Assembly (NCBI RefSeq): GCF_000058485.1
Contig: NC_008278.1
Span: 3,280,962 to 3,344,961 of the forward strand
From: Frankia alni ACN14a
GTDB taxonomy: Bacteria > Actinomycetota > Actinomycetes > Frankiales > Frankiaceae
DNA length: 64,000 bases
Reading direction: 5' to 3'
Shown here: positions 23,027 through 31,738 of the stretch, in pieces
How positions within the stretch are numbered: position 1 is the stretch's first letter
Layout: each line of letters begins with the position of its first letter
Translations under genes and position numbers: made by a program
The notes under the pieces: model-generated
Told to the model about the DNA's origin: nothing
Databases searched by the model: none
Seen by the model: only the letters and a program-made list of their open reading frames with translations

Positions 23027-24535
23027 ATGGTCTGGAATTCTGCCGGTGCCGGTGGGTCGTCTGCGCTGCTCGAAGGGGTCGCGGCAGTGTCCTCCGGGGT
23101 GGACGAGCTGAACGACGGCCGAGTGTGGGCGCTGTCGGATGCCGAGCTGGATGCCTGTCTGATTGACTGCACGGCGGTAATGACACGGCTAGCGGCGTTT
23201 CGGCTTCAGGTGGTCGCTGAGGTGCACGGCCGGGGTCTGGCGCGGCGGGTCGGTGCAAGCAGCACAGCGGCGTTGCTGCGGGAACGGCTGCGGCTGCGGG
23301 CGGCGGACGCCGGCCGTCTGGTTGATCTGGCCGTGGCCGTGGACGGCCCGCTGGCGGCCACCGGGCAGCGGCTGGCCGCGGGGGAGATCCGTGTGGAGCA
23401 GGCATTGGTGATCGCTGCGGGGATGCGGTCGCTGCCCGCCGAGGCGACCGCAGACGTGCGCCGGCGGGCGGAGGCGTTCCTGCTGCGGCAGGCCGATGAG
23501 TTCGATCCGACCGCGCTGGCCCGGCTGGCCCGTCACCTACGCGAGACCTTGACCTGGGTAGATCCCAGCCCCGGCGGCGATCCGCCCGAGTCGACTCCCG
23601 GCGGCGGGTCTGCCAGCCAGGGCGATGCGCCGGATGCCAGCGGGCAGTCCGGTGACGGAGAGTCAGGCGGTAGCGGCGCGAACAACGGCCAGCCCCACAA
23701 CCCCGCTGACCCCGCCGGCCCTGCCGATCCCGGGGGTCCCGGCGCCGATCCCGGCGGTCTGGCTGGTGGGGGTGGAGAGGATCCGGCGGGGCGGCGGGGG
23801 CTGTGGTTGTCGGAGTTGCCGGACGGGATGACCCGGATCAGCGGCGAGCTCGAGGCGGAAGCCGCCGCTCTGCTGCGCACCGCGCTGGACTCGCTGTCCG
23901 CACCCCGCCCCGCCTTCGACGGCACTCTCGACCCGCGTAACCCCGCCCGGCGGCGCGCCGACGCCCTCGTCGACCTGCTCGGCCGCCCCCTCGACACTGC
24001 CGCACTGCCCGTCACCGGCGGGATCCGCCCGCACCTGGCCGTGACCGTCCCCTGGGCGGCGCTGCTCGGCGGCTCTGGCCTGCCCGCGACCACCAGTTGG
24101 GGACAGCCCCTTTCCCGGGAGGTCCTTCGTCGCATCGCCTGTGACGCGTCGGTCCGTCGCATCATTCTCGACCCCGCCGGCGTCCCCCTCGACGTCGGCC
24201 GTGCGCACCGCACTGTCACCGCCGACATCCGCCAGGCACTGATCGCCCGGGACAACGGCTGCGCGTTTCCCGGCTGCGATCGTCCGGTAGGATGGTGCGA
24301 AGCGCATCATATCCGCCATTGGATTGACGGCGGTCATACTTCGCTGGACAACAGCGTCCTTCTCTGCGGTTATCACCACCGGACTGTCCACCATCAGGGT
24401 TGGACCGTTCAACTAGGCCCTGACCGGCGACCCGAATTCCTGCCTCCGGCCTGGATCGACCCCGACCGTACCCCCCGCCGGAATCCCTACACCCGCCACC
24501 CCCACTCCCTACTCTACGACGTCGCCGCCGGATGA
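23027..24535 (+). CDS. 13E12-repeat family protein: DUF222 domain plus HNH endonuclease
   Basis: A 502-aa protein. The N-terminal DUF222 region (about 25-185) is helical (LDACLIDCTAVMTRLAAFRL); a Gly/Pro/Asp-rich linker of about 60 residues follows. The C-terminal HNH nuclease (about 400-465) reads RDNGCAFPGC, then WCEAHHIRHW and LLCGYHHRTVHH, with the Cys pairs for zinc and the HH catalytic motif intact. Such proteins are multicopy in actinobacteria and are linked to DNA damage response or mobile DNA. The ATG at 23027 is preceded by a sequence with no strong ribosome site. An SOS box lies upstream. Confidence 0.9.
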   Translation: MVWNSAGAGGSSALLEGVAAVSSGVDELNDGRVWALSDAELDACLIDCTAVMTRLAAFRLQVVAEVHGRGLARRVGASSTAALLRERLRLRAADAGRLVDLAVAVDGPLAATGQRLAAGEIRVEQALVIAAGMRSLPAEATADVRRRAEAFLLRQADEFDPTALARLARHLRETLTWVDPSPGGDPPESTPGGGSASQGDAPDASGQSGDGESGGSGANNGQPHNPADPAGPADPGGPGADPGGLAGGGGEDPAGRRGLWLSELPDGMTRISGELEAEAAALLRTALDSLSAPRPAFDGTLDPRNPARRRADALVDLLGRPLDTAALPVTGGIRPHLAVTVPWAALLGGSGLPATTSWGQPLSREVLRRIACDASVRRIILDPAGVPLDVGRAHRTVTADIRQALIARDNGCAFPGCDRPVGWCEAHHIRHWIDGGHTSLDNSVLLCGYHHRTVHHQGWTVQLGPDRRPEFLPPAWIDPDRTPRRNPYTRHPHSLLYDVAAG

Positions 24536-24651
24536 ACCCGACCGCAGCCGTGACCATATTCCGCCTGCTCTCGCTCGCAATTGGGCGAGGACTAACCCCT
24601 CGGTGGCGGCCCCGGCTCTGGGCGGCCCCGAACACTGGAGGCGAGCAGTTG

Positions 24652-25077
24652 ATGGATGACGACAGCGACATGATGGCCACTCATCCGGCGGAAGGGGACT
24701 GCTGGCATGGCGCCGACCCCGCCGAGGGGCTCCGAGCCAGTGAACGTCGGCTGCAGGCGGCGCAGTTGGCCTCCGACGTCGAGGTGCTCGACGAGCCGAT
24801 CGATGAGCGACTCGTGTTCACGGGGCCCGACGGCGCACTCCACACCAAGGCGGATGACCTGCACATCCACCGGTCCGGCGACCAGGTGATGAACAAGGTC
24901 GTCGAGGAGGACCTCACCGTCATCGTCGCTGGGCGGACCGGCGTGACCCTCTTTCTCGGCACGGTCGAGGGCCGGCTGCGCGGCGAACCGTTCAGCGCCC
25001 GCGTCCGCTACACCCGCACCTGGCATCGCGGCGAGCACGGCTGGCGGTTGCTCGCGGCCCACGTCAGCGCCGCATGA
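24652..25077 (+). CDS. NTF2-like (DUF4440/SnoaL-type) protein
   Basis: A 141-aa protein of the nuclear transport factor 2-like fold: an N-terminal helix (GLRASERRLQAAQLASDVEV), then the strands RLVFTGPDGALHTKADDL, LTVIVAGRTGVTLFLGTVEG and the ending WRLLAAHVS. The conserved RYTRTWHRGEHGWRLLAAHVS end is typical of DUF4440 proteins. GGAGG lies 10 bases before the ATG at 24652; the frame stays open to 24532, but that part is Arg/Leu-rich and lacks homology character. Its ligand or reaction is unknown. Confidence 0.8.
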   Translation: MDDDSDMMATHPAEGDCWHGADPAEGLRASERRLQAAQLASDVEVLDEPIDERLVFTGPDGALHTKADDLHIHRSGDQVMNKVVEEDLTVIVAGRTGVTLFLGTVEGRLRGEPFSARVRYTRTWHRGEHGWRLLAAHVSAA

Positions 25078-25425
25078 CCGGCGCCGGCAGCGGCCCCCCA
25101 CGGCACCGCGACACCATCGCCGGCCGCGGATACCGGCGACGGGCGGTTCCGAGAAAGGACGCCGGTTCCGGAAGAAGGGTAGGCGACTCCGGGGGACGTC
25201 AGACGGCTTCGCAGGAGGACGGTCGGCCGCGGGGACGGCCGGCCGGTCTGCGGTCCGCATCGCCTTGCCCGGCCGGCCGCCACGACCCACGCCCAGCCCG
25301 TGGCCGTCGCGGATGCCCGGTTCCCGACCCTCGTCCGGCGGTTGTCCGCACGGTGCCACCGCCGGGACGTCACAGGCGCGATCCCCGGTCAGTCGCGGGC
25401 GAAACCCCGACGGTCGCCGACCCGC
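25078..25425. other. Gene-free convergent region
   Basis: The 348 bases lie between two convergent genes (NTF2-like on plus, DoxX on minus). I see no credible gene. Imperfect ~20-nt repeats (GGTTCCG-containing, around 25145-25200) are present, but no hairpin followed by a T run that would serve as a terminator. Confidence 0.4.
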
Positions 25426-26013
25426 TCAGCCGCGGATGAGCAGTACGACGGCCGCGGTCACCCCGCCGAGGGCGACGGCGGCGGCGCCGACGTCGAGGCG
25501 GTTGTCGCGCAGGACGGGCAACCGGGCGTCGACCGAGAGGCGACCGGGGCCGGTCAGGGCGAGAGACAGGGCCGCCATGGCGATCAGGATCTCGTACTCG
25601 ATGCCGTCCGGGGCGAAGAACCCGCCGCCCCAGCGGATCGCCATGGCATTGATCAGCGTGCCGAGGATCGCGGCGGCGGCGAGCGGCGTGAGCAGGCCGA
25701 CTGCCAGGCCGATTCCACCGAGGGTCTCGGTGAGCCCGGCGACGACGGCGAAGGCCCGGCCCGACGGATAGCCGGCGCTGGTGAAGAACGCCCCGGTGCT
25801 GTCGAGGCCGCCGCCGCCGAACCAGCCGAACAGCTTCTGGGTGCCGTGGCCGGCCATGGTGACGCCGACGGTCAGACGCAGCAGGAGCAGTCCGAGATCG
25901 CGCCCCGTCGGCGCCGGGCGCCGACGTGCCTTCTCTGCGCGTGCATCGCCTGCTCCGATGATCGCTCCGTCTCCCGTCCGGCCAGGGGCTGCTTGCTGAG
26001 CATCCAATGTCAT
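25426..26013 (-). CDS. DoxX-family membrane protein
   Basis: A 195-aa protein with four transmembrane segments after a 45-residue Ala/Arg-rich N-terminus. The DoxX signature is seen in LLLLRLTVGVTMAGHGTQKL, then FGWFGGGGL, and LAVGLLTPLAAAAILGTLIN. DoxX proteins are linked to thiosulfate:quinone oxidation in archaea and to a thiol or redox-stress membrane complex in mycobacteria. The gene is monocistronic; a palindrome lies immediately upstream of its ATG. Confidence 0.87.
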   Translation of the reverse strand: MTLDAQQAAPGRTGDGAIIGAGDARAEKARRRPAPTGRDLGLLLLRLTVGVTMAGHGTQKLFGWFGGGGLDSTGAFFTSAGYPSGRAFAVVAGLTETLGGIGLAVGLLTPLAAAAILGTLINAMAIRWGGGFFAPDGIEYEILIAMAALSLALTGPGRLSVDARLPVLRDNRLDVGAAAVALGGVTAAVVLLIRG

Positions 26014-26019
26014 TGACGC

Positions 26020-26035
26020 ATCGTATACAGACGAT
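26020..26035 (-). promoter_or_regulatory. Possible operator and promoter of the DoxX gene
   Basis: ATCGT at 26020-26024 and ACGAT at 26031-26035 form an inverted repeat with a 6-base spacer 7 bases upstream of the DoxX start codon. On the minus strand the spacer contains TATACG, which would serve as a -10 element with a very short leader. No clear -35 is visible. Confidence 0.35.
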
Positions 26036-26264
26036 CACTTTTCGCGTCCGCGACCCCGGTCGCGATCGACCCCCCGGGGGTGTCACATCCGGCTGAATGC
26101 GTCGATGTCCTGGTAGAAGTCGCGGACGGTCTGTTCGGTCGGCGACGGCCCACGTCCCGAGGGGCGAACGCGAGCCGGCGCACACCGGGGATACTCGGGG
26201 TTGGCCCGCGTCACCCCGGGCGATGGCGACCTAGGCCCGGCGGGCCGACCTGGAGGAGCGTCGG

Positions 26265-26888
26265 ATGAAGTCGTCGGCTCGCCTCGGCCGCCCGGTGAAC
26301 GCCGACGCCGAGCGCACCCGGCGCCGGATCCTGCTGGCGGCGATGACGCATGTGGCCGAGGTGGGGTACTCGAGGGCGACGATGAAGTCCATCGCCGAGC
26401 AGGCGGACCTGACGAGCGCGGCGATCTACCGGTACTTCCCGTCCAAGGCGGACCTGGTCCTCCAGGCGCTCGACGACGTCTTCGCCGACGTGGTGGGGCG
26501 GCTGGAGGCGGCGGCCTTCTCCGTCGAGGGGCTGCGGGCCCGTCTGGTCGCCCTGCTGGAGGAGGCCCTCGCGTGCATGGCGGATCACCCGTCGATGACC
26601 CGCTTCGAGGCGAGCCTGCTGTTCGAGTCGACGCACTCGCCGGAGTTCGCGGCCGCGGTGGGGTACCGCCGCCACACCGAGGAGACGCTCTACCGTCGGC
26701 TGGTCGTCGAGGCGGTCGACACCGGTGAGCTGCCCGTCGGCACCTCCGTCGAGGCCATGGTCGATCTGCTCACCTCGGTGAGCTGGGGGCTGACCCACCT
26801 GTCGGTGACGGCCACGGCCGATCGACACCGGGCGGCCATCCGACTGACCGAGTCGTTGCTCGCCCAGGGATTCCCGACCGGCTCCTGA
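26265..26888 (+). CDS. TetR-family transcriptional regulator
   Basis: A 207-aa regulator with the TetR helix-turn-helix in residues about 15-60: RTRRRILLAAMTHVAEVGYS, ATMKSIAEQADLTSAAIYRYF and the following FPSKADLVLQAL. The C-terminal ligand domain is specific to this protein. GGAGG lies 8 bases before the ATG at 26265. It is upstream of the Rieske-oxygenase operon in the same orientation, and a promoter with an overlapping AAGTAA/TTACTT palindrome lies in between, so it probably represses that operon in response to the substrate. Confidence 0.9.
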   Translation: MKSSARLGRPVNADAERTRRRILLAAMTHVAEVGYSRATMKSIAEQADLTSAAIYRYFPSKADLVLQALDDVFADVVGRLEAAAFSVEGLRARLVALLEEALACMADHPSMTRFEASLLFESTHSPEFAAAVGYRRHTEETLYRRLVVEAVDTGELPVGTSVEAMVDLLTSVSWGLTHLSVTATADRHRAAIRLTESLLAQGFPTGS

Positions 26889-27004
26889 GCGGGAGCGGCC
26901 CGCCCCACCCGCCCTGCAGGCGCCGTGGGTGTCGGGCGGGTCGGCGTGGCGGGCGGCGGTGTGGCGACCTGGCCGATTCCTGCCGATCCATCGCCGTTCG
27001 AGCA

Positions 27005-27033
27005 TTGACATGAGCTACGTCACATCTTAAAGT
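27005..27033 (+). promoter_or_regulatory. Promoter of the Rieske-oxygenase operon
   Basis: A perfect -35 hexamer TTGACA (27005-27010) and TAAAGT (27028-27033) are separated by exactly 17 bases. This is a near-consensus housekeeping promoter in otherwise GC-rich DNA. Transcription would start near 27040, leaving a leader of about 107 bases before the TTG start codon. CTACGTCAC occurs in direct orientation at 27015-27023 and 27054-27062, on each side of the start point. Confidence 0.75.
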
Positions 27034-27053
27034 AAGTGACTGTTTATTTACTT
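27030..27053 (+). promoter_or_regulatory. TetR-type operator overlapping -10 and start point
   Basis: AAGTAA at 27030-27035 and TTACTT at 27048-27053 form an inverted repeat spanning 24 bases. It covers the -10 element and the transcription start, where a bound repressor would exclude RNA polymerase. The adjacent TetR gene (26265-26888) is the obvious candidate to bind it. Confidence 0.62.
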
Positions 27054-27146
27054 CTACGTCACTGCCGTGCAGGCGACCGCCGGATGCGGCGCGCCGGGGG
27101 ACCCGACGCGCACCGGTGCGGGCGCACCCGCGAAGGAGGAGATGCG

Positions 27147-28487
27147 TTGACCATCCACGCCGAACCGGAGGCTCCCAGGCGGGCGGCCTCGCCGGCCTTC
27201 CCCCACGCGATCACCGATCCCTCGCGGGTACCGGTCGGACGGTACTTCGACCGGGAGTTCGCCCGGCGGGAGAACGAGAAGCTGTGGCCGCACGCCTGGC
27301 AGTTCGCCTGCCGGCTGGACGAGATATTACGGCCCGGCGACTTCACCGAATACCGCATCAACGACCAGTCCATCCTCATCGTGCGGGAGACCGCCGACAC
27401 CGTGAAGGCGTACTTCAACGCCTGCCGGCACCGGGCGACCGCGCTGGGAAACGGCACCGGCACGTTCCACGGCGGTCAGATCGTCTGCCCCTACCACGGC
27501 TGGCGGTGGAACCTGGACGGGTCGAGCTCCTACGTCTACGCACGGCGCGGTTTCGCGCCCGACTGCCTCGATCCGGACTCCCTGCGGCTGCGCGAGTGCC
27601 AGGTCGGGACGATGTTCGGGCTGGTCTTCGTCAACATGGATCCCGCGGCCCCTCCGCTGGCCACGGCGATGGCCGGAATCGCGTCGACCCTGGCGCCCAT
27701 CGGGTTCGAGCGGATGCGGGTCCGCTGGTGGCGTCACCTCATTCTGCCGGCGAACTGGAAGATGGCGCAGGAGGCCTTCATGGAGGCCTACCACATCATG
27801 CAGGCGCATCCGTCGCTGAGCATGGGCGCGGCGGACGACGACTACGACATCGACGTGCTCGGCGGCAACTTCGAGTGCTTCGCCGGCGGGCATGCTCATC
27901 TGCGGCCCAGCGACGGCTCGGTGCCCGTCCCCGGAATGTCCATGGCGGACTACTTCACCCAGTTCAACAACGCGCTCTACGTCGGGACGGACGCGTACGC
28001 GACCGACCGGGAGATGTTTCTCCAGCAGAGCCTGGCGACCCGCGACATCGACCCGGACGAGTACCCCATGGCCTTCTTCGGGGCGCTCTACGAGTACGCA
28101 GCGGGCGCCGGCATCCCGCTTCCGCCGCCGGCCACCGACACCACCGGCTATGCGCACATCTTCCCGAACATGACGGTGCTCCCCGCGTACGGGAACTCCA
28201 TCATCTACCGGGTGCGGCCGAACGGGAACGACCCCGAGTCGTGCCTGTTCGAGGTGTGGGCGGTCCAGATCCCCGCCGACGGCGACGACGAGCCCGACCC
28301 CCCGGTCCTGGAGGGCCCGATCGAGATCGAGGACTGGCCGCAGATCTTCAAGGAGGACTTCCGTAACATCGCCGCGCAGCAGAAGGGCGTGCACACCCAG
28401 GGCATGCGGGACCTGGTCCTCTCCGGCCGCTACGAGTCGATGATCGTGAACAGTCATCGGGTGATCGACGAATACCTGTCCCGATGA
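27147..28487 (+). CDS. Rieske non-heme iron ring-hydroxylating oxygenase, alpha subunit
   Basis: A 446-aa oxygenase. The Rieske [2Fe-2S] site is CRH (in FNACRHRATALG) and CPYHGWRW, with normal spacing. The mononuclear iron site appears as EAYHIMQAHP in the region where family members have the facial His-His-Asp triad, next to NWKMAQEAFMEAYH. The TTG at 27147 was chosen because AGGAGGA lies 7-8 bases upstream. Electrons should come from the ferredoxin encoded next; no reductase or beta subunit gene is present, so this is likely an alpha-only type. Substrate unknown; steroid, terpenoid or aromatic acids are possible. Confidence 0.9.
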   Translation: MTIHAEPEAPRRAASPAFPHAITDPSRVPVGRYFDREFARRENEKLWPHAWQFACRLDEILRPGDFTEYRINDQSILIVRETADTVKAYFNACRHRATALGNGTGTFHGGQIVCPYHGWRWNLDGSSSYVYARRGFAPDCLDPDSLRLRECQVGTMFGLVFVNMDPAAPPLATAMAGIASTLAPIGFERMRVRWWRHLILPANWKMAQEAFMEAYHIMQAHPSLSMGAADDDYDIDVLGGNFECFAGGHAHLRPSDGSVPVPGMSMADYFTQFNNALYVGTDAYATDREMFLQQSLATRDIDPDEYPMAFFGALYEYAAGAGIPLPPPATDTTGYAHIFPNMTVLPAYGNSIIYRVRPNGNDPESCLFEVWAVQIPADGDDEPDPPVLEGPIEIEDWPQIFKEDFRNIAAQQKGVHTQGMRDLVLSGRYESMIVNSHRVIDEYLSR

Positions 28488-28843
28488 CGCCGCGCCCGGC
28501 GCGGGTGCGGGTCGAGCCCGCCGGGATCGACCTCCAGGTCGGCGTGGGCGAGACCGTCTTCGCCGCCGCGCTGCGTACGGATCTGACCTGGCCGACGATC
28601 TGTTACGGACAGGCTCGGTGCACCGCGTGCGCCCTTCGGGTGGTCGACGGCCACCAGCACCTCGGCCCGCCGGACTCCGTCGAGCAGGGCGTCCTGCGCC
28701 AGCTCGCCAGCCGGCGCGGCCGGCGATCCAGTCGTGACACCAGGCTGGCCTGCCGGCTCACCGTCACCGGTGACGTGACGGTCGAGAAACGGGGCGTCCG
28801 ACCGAATTCCCGGAACGCCGCGGACGCCGACCCGGCGCGGTAG
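28484..28843 (+). CDS. [2Fe-2S] ferredoxin
   Basis: A 119-aa plant-type ferredoxin. The cluster ligands are C-x5-C-x2-C in TICYGQARCTACALRV and a distal Cys in TRLACRLTV. The first half carries the beta-grasp strands (VRVEPAGIDLQVGVGETVFA). Its ATG overlaps the stop of the Rieske oxygenase gene (ATGA), so it is the natural electron donor to that enzyme. The reductase that would feed it is not encoded nearby. The C-terminal 20 residues are unstructured. Confidence 0.88.
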   Translation: MTPRPARVRVEPAGIDLQVGVGETVFAAALRTDLTWPTICYGQARCTACALRVVDGHQHLGPPDSVEQGVLRQLASRRGRRSSRDTRLACRLTVTGDVTVEKRGVRPNSRNAADADPAR

Positions 28844-28949
28844 CACCGGCGCGGATCGGCGCCGCCTGCCGCGAAGCCCAGAACCGACTCTCTGACATCT
28901 GTGCCGGAGCCCACCGGGGGAGTGCTTCGGAACCGAGGAGCGAGCACCC

Positions 28950-30713
28950 ATGGATTCAGCTGAACCAACACACTTATCCGCGGCCACCGCCGACACCGTC
29001 ACCGAATCGTTCGACGTGGTCGTGGTCGGATTCGGCGGGGCGGGGGCGTGCGCGGCGATCGCGGCCGCCGAGCGCGGCGCCTCCGTCGTCGTCCTGGACC
29101 GCTTCTACGGCGGCGGTTCGACGACGCACTCGGGCGGTGTCGTCTACGCCGGCGGTGGCACCGCCCAGCAGACCCAGGCCGGGGTCACCGACACCGTCGA
29201 GGGCATGTACGAGTATCTCCGCCTGGAGGTCGGCGACGCCGTCAGCGCCGGCACGCTGCGCCGGTTCGTCGAGGGCAGCCGGGAGATGCTCGCATGGCTC
29301 GGCCGGCAGGGGGTCGAGTTCGAGGGCAGCCTGTGCCCGTACAAGACGTCCTATCCGACGAACCGGCACTACCTCTACTACTCGGGCAACGAGCTGGCCA
29401 CCGGCTACGCCGACGTCGCGCGCCCGGCACCGCGGGGGCACCGCACCCACGCGAGGAACTTCTCGGGGGCGACCTTCTACGGCCGGTTGCGGGACTCTGC
29501 GCTGCGCCTGGGGGTCACCTTCCGCCCGCTCGCCGAGGCCCGCGGCCTCGTCGTGGAGAACGGCCGCGTGGTCGGCGTCGACTACGACGGGCCACCGCCG
29601 GGACGTGAACCGGGCGGATGGCACCGGACGTACACGGAGCTCGCGGCGAAGGCCCACGTGTGGAATCCGGCGCTCGGCGCCCGGCTCAGCGCGCTCGCGG
29701 TCGCCGCCGCCCGTCGGCGGTCGACACCGCGGCGGGTCCGGGCGATCGGCGGGGTGGTGCTGACCACCGGTGGGTACGGCTTCAACCGGGAACTCGTCGC
29801 GCGCCACGCCCCCGACTGGGCGGGGCTCGCGGCGCTCGGCACGGCGGGCGACACCGGCGCCGCCCTCGGCCTCGCCGCCGCGGTGGACGCCGCTACCTCG
29901 CACCTGGAGAAGATGTCCGGCTGGCGGTTCCTCTCTCCGCCCTCGGACTTCATGCGCGGAATCGTCGTGAACGACCAGGGCGCACGCTTCGCCAACGAGC
30001 AACTCTACGGCGCGACCTTCTCCGCGCCCCTCGTCGAGGAGCAGCACGCCCGCGGCTACCTCGTCGTCGACGCCGAGACGTGGCGCCGGGCCCGGGGCCA
30101 GATCCGCACGCAGTCGGCGTTCTTCCACCTTCCCCAGCTGGCCTACCTGTTCGGCCCCGCCGGCCACCGGCGCGCCGCCACCCTCGGCGAGCTGGCCCGC
30201 CGGGTGGGCATCGACCCGGCCGGCCTGGACAGGACGGTCCGGGAGTACAACGACACGGCCGCGGCCGGCCTGCCGGACCGGTTCGGCAAGACCGGCGAGT
30301 TCCACCGCGCGATCGGCGCCGGCCCCTACTACGCGGTGGACGTCTCGGCCCGCACCTCGTCGCTCTACCCGTTCCCGTTCATCACCCTCGGGGGGCTGGT
30401 GGTCGACGAGGACAGCGGCGAGGTCCTGCGCCGCGACGCCTCGCGCGTGCCCGGCCTGTACGCCGGGGGGCGGGCGGCGGTCGGCCTGTGCAGCAACAGC
30501 TACGTCTCCGGGCTCTCGCTCGCCGACGCCGTCTTCTCGGGCCGGCGCGCCGGTGCGCATGCGGCGGGCCGAGCCGGCCGCTCCACGCAGGCCGTCGCCC
30601 CCGGTCAGGCCGCCCACTCCGGTCAGACCGCCCACTCCGGTCAGGCCGCCCATCCCAGTAAGACCGCCCACTCCAGCAAGACCGCCCACTCAAGGCAAGG
30701 GGAGCTCTCGTGA
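28950..30713 (+). CDS. FAD-dependent dehydrogenase (3-ketosteroid delta-1-dehydrogenase-like)
   Basis: A 587-aa flavoprotein of the succinate dehydrogenase / fumarate reductase / KstD superfamily. The FAD motif is VVVVGFGGAGACAAIAAAER, followed by GGGSTTHSGGVVYAGGG. The C-terminal FAD motif is LYAGGRAAVGLCSNSYVSGL with the conserved SGLSLADAVFSGRRAG end. It may introduce a double bond into a ring or acyl substrate. The last 35 residues are five hexapeptide repeats (TAHSGQ type) from 18-nt DNA repeats. It follows the ferredoxin by 106 bases and its stop overlaps the E1 alpha gene. Confidence 0.85.
   Translation: MDSAEPTHLSAATADTVTESFDVVVVGFGGAGACAAIAAAERGASVVVLDRFYGGGSTTHSGGVVYAGGGTAQQTQAGVTDTVEGMYEYLRLEVGDAVSAGTLRRFVEGSREMLAWLGRQGVEFEGSLCPYKTSYPTNRHYLYYSGNELATGYADVARPAPRGHRTHARNFSGATFYGRLRDSALRLGVTFRPLAEARGLVVENGRVVGVDYDGPPPGREPGGWHRTYTELAAKAHVWNPALGARLSALAVAAARRRSTPRRVRAIGGVVLTTGGYGFNRELVARHAPDWAGLAALGTAGDTGAALGLAAAVDAATSHLEKMSGWRFLSPPSDFMRGIVVNDQGARFANEQLYGATFSAPLVEEQHARGYLVVDAETWRRARGQIRTQSAFFHLPQLAYLFGPAGHRRAATLGELARRVGIDPAGLDRTVREYNDTAAAGLPDRFGKTGEFHRAIGAGPYYAVDVSARTSSLYPFPFITLGGLVVDEDSGEVLRRDASRVPGLYAGGRAAVGLCSNSYVSGLSLADAVFSGRRAGAHAAGRAGRSTQAVAPGQAAHSGQTAHSGQAAHPSKTAHSSKTAHSRQGELS
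30603..30692 (+). repeat. Five 18-nt repeats in the flavoprotein tail
   Basis: Five tandem 18-nt units (GGTCAGGCCGCCCACTCC and variants) start at 30603, 30621, 30639, 30657 and 30675. Because 18 is a multiple of three, copy changes keep the frame. They encode a hydrophilic His/Ser/Gln/Lys tail that is absent from homologues as far as I recall. Confidence 0.9.
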
Positions 30714-31738
30714 GCATCTCGGCACCCCCGGACTCGGCCGCCGCGGTGGATTTCTCCGCGCCTCCGGACCTCGACGTCCAGCTCGGTCTGTTCCGCACCG
30801 CCACCCGGATCGCGCGCTTCGACGAGAAGTACCGCTCCCTGATGACCAGCGGCGCGATCGGGGGCATGTACTACTCGCCGCGCGGGCAGGAGTTCGCCGC
30901 CGCGTCCGTCGCCGCCCACCTGCGCCGCGACGACTACGTCGTCACCACCTACCGCGGACTGCACGACCAGATCGCCAAGGGCGTGCCGCTGCGCGAGCTG
31001 TGGGCCGAGTACCTCGGCAAGGCGGCCGGCACCTGCGGGGGCAAGGGCGGCCCGATGCACGTCACCGCGCCCGAGTACGGGCTCATGGTGACCACGGGCG
31101 TCGTCGGATCGGGCCTGCCGATCGCCAACGGGCTGGCCCTGTCGGCCCAGCTCCGCGGCACCGACCAGGTCACCGTGGTCAACTTCGGCGACGGCGCGTC
31201 CAACATCGGCGCGTTTCACGAGTCGCTGAACCTGGCGTCGATCTGGCGCCTGCCCGTCATCTTCGTCTGCCAGAACAACCGCTACGCCGAGTACACGCCG
31301 CTGCGTGAGGGCACGTCGGTCGACCGGATCGCGCAGCGGGCCGCCGCGTACTCCCTTCCCGGCGTCACCGTGGACGGCAACGATCCGATCGAGCTGTACA
31401 ACGCCGCCGGCGCCGCGATCGAGCGGGCCAGGACCGGCGGCGGCCCGACGCTGCTGGAGGCGATGACCTTCCGGTTCTGCGGCCACATCATGGGCGACCA
31501 GCAGGTCTACATGCCCCCGGAGGAACTGCGGGCCGCCATCGCCGCCGACCCGCTGGTGCGCTTCCGGGCGCAGCTCGCCGCCGATGTCGGCGAGGACGAG
31601 CTCGCCGCGGTCGAGCGCGCCGCCGCGGACGAGGTGGCCGACGCCTGGGAGTTCGCGCGAACCGCCGAGCTGCCCGCGGCGAGCGCACTGACCACCGACG
31701 TGTACGCGGACACCACGCAGGACGGAGCGACCAGATGA
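30710..31738 (+). CDS. 2-oxoacid dehydrogenase E1 component, alpha subunit
   Basis: A 342-aa thiamine-diphosphate enzyme subunit resembling acetoin/pyruvate dehydrogenase E1 alpha. The TPP motif is GDGASNIGAFHESLNLASIW (GDG-x2-N ... N), and the phosphorylation-loop region FRFCGHIMGDQQVY follows. The early GGKGGPMHV segment is also typical. It forms a heterotetramer with the beta subunit encoded next, decarboxylating a 2-oxo acid or cleaving acetoin. Its ATG overlaps the flavoprotein stop. Confidence 0.9.
   Translation: MSISAPPDSAAAVDFSAPPDLDVQLGLFRTATRIARFDEKYRSLMTSGAIGGMYYSPRGQEFAAASVAAHLRRDDYVVTTYRGLHDQIAKGVPLRELWAEYLGKAAGTCGGKGGPMHVTAPEYGLMVTTGVVGSGLPIANGLALSAQLRGTDQVTVVNFGDGASNIGAFHESLNLASIWRLPVIFVCQNNRYAEYTPLREGTSVDRIAQRAAAYSLPGVTVDGNDPIELYNAAGAAIERARTGGGPTLLEAMTFRFCGHIMGDQQVYMPPEELRAAIAADPLVRFRAQLAADVGEDELAAVERAAADEVADAWEFARTAELPAASALTTDVYADTTQDGATR

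Noticed and set aside
27142-27150. ATG as the start of the Rieske oxygenase
   Set aside because: The ATG at 27142 is out of frame and followed at once by a stop (ATG CGT TGA). The TTG at 27147 is in frame and correctly spaced from AGGAGGA.
28974-30689. A 571-residue minus-strand frame with a Gly-rich repeat start
   Set aside because: It is the complement of the flavoprotein gene; its GVGGLTGMGG start is just the reverse of the 18-nt repeats.
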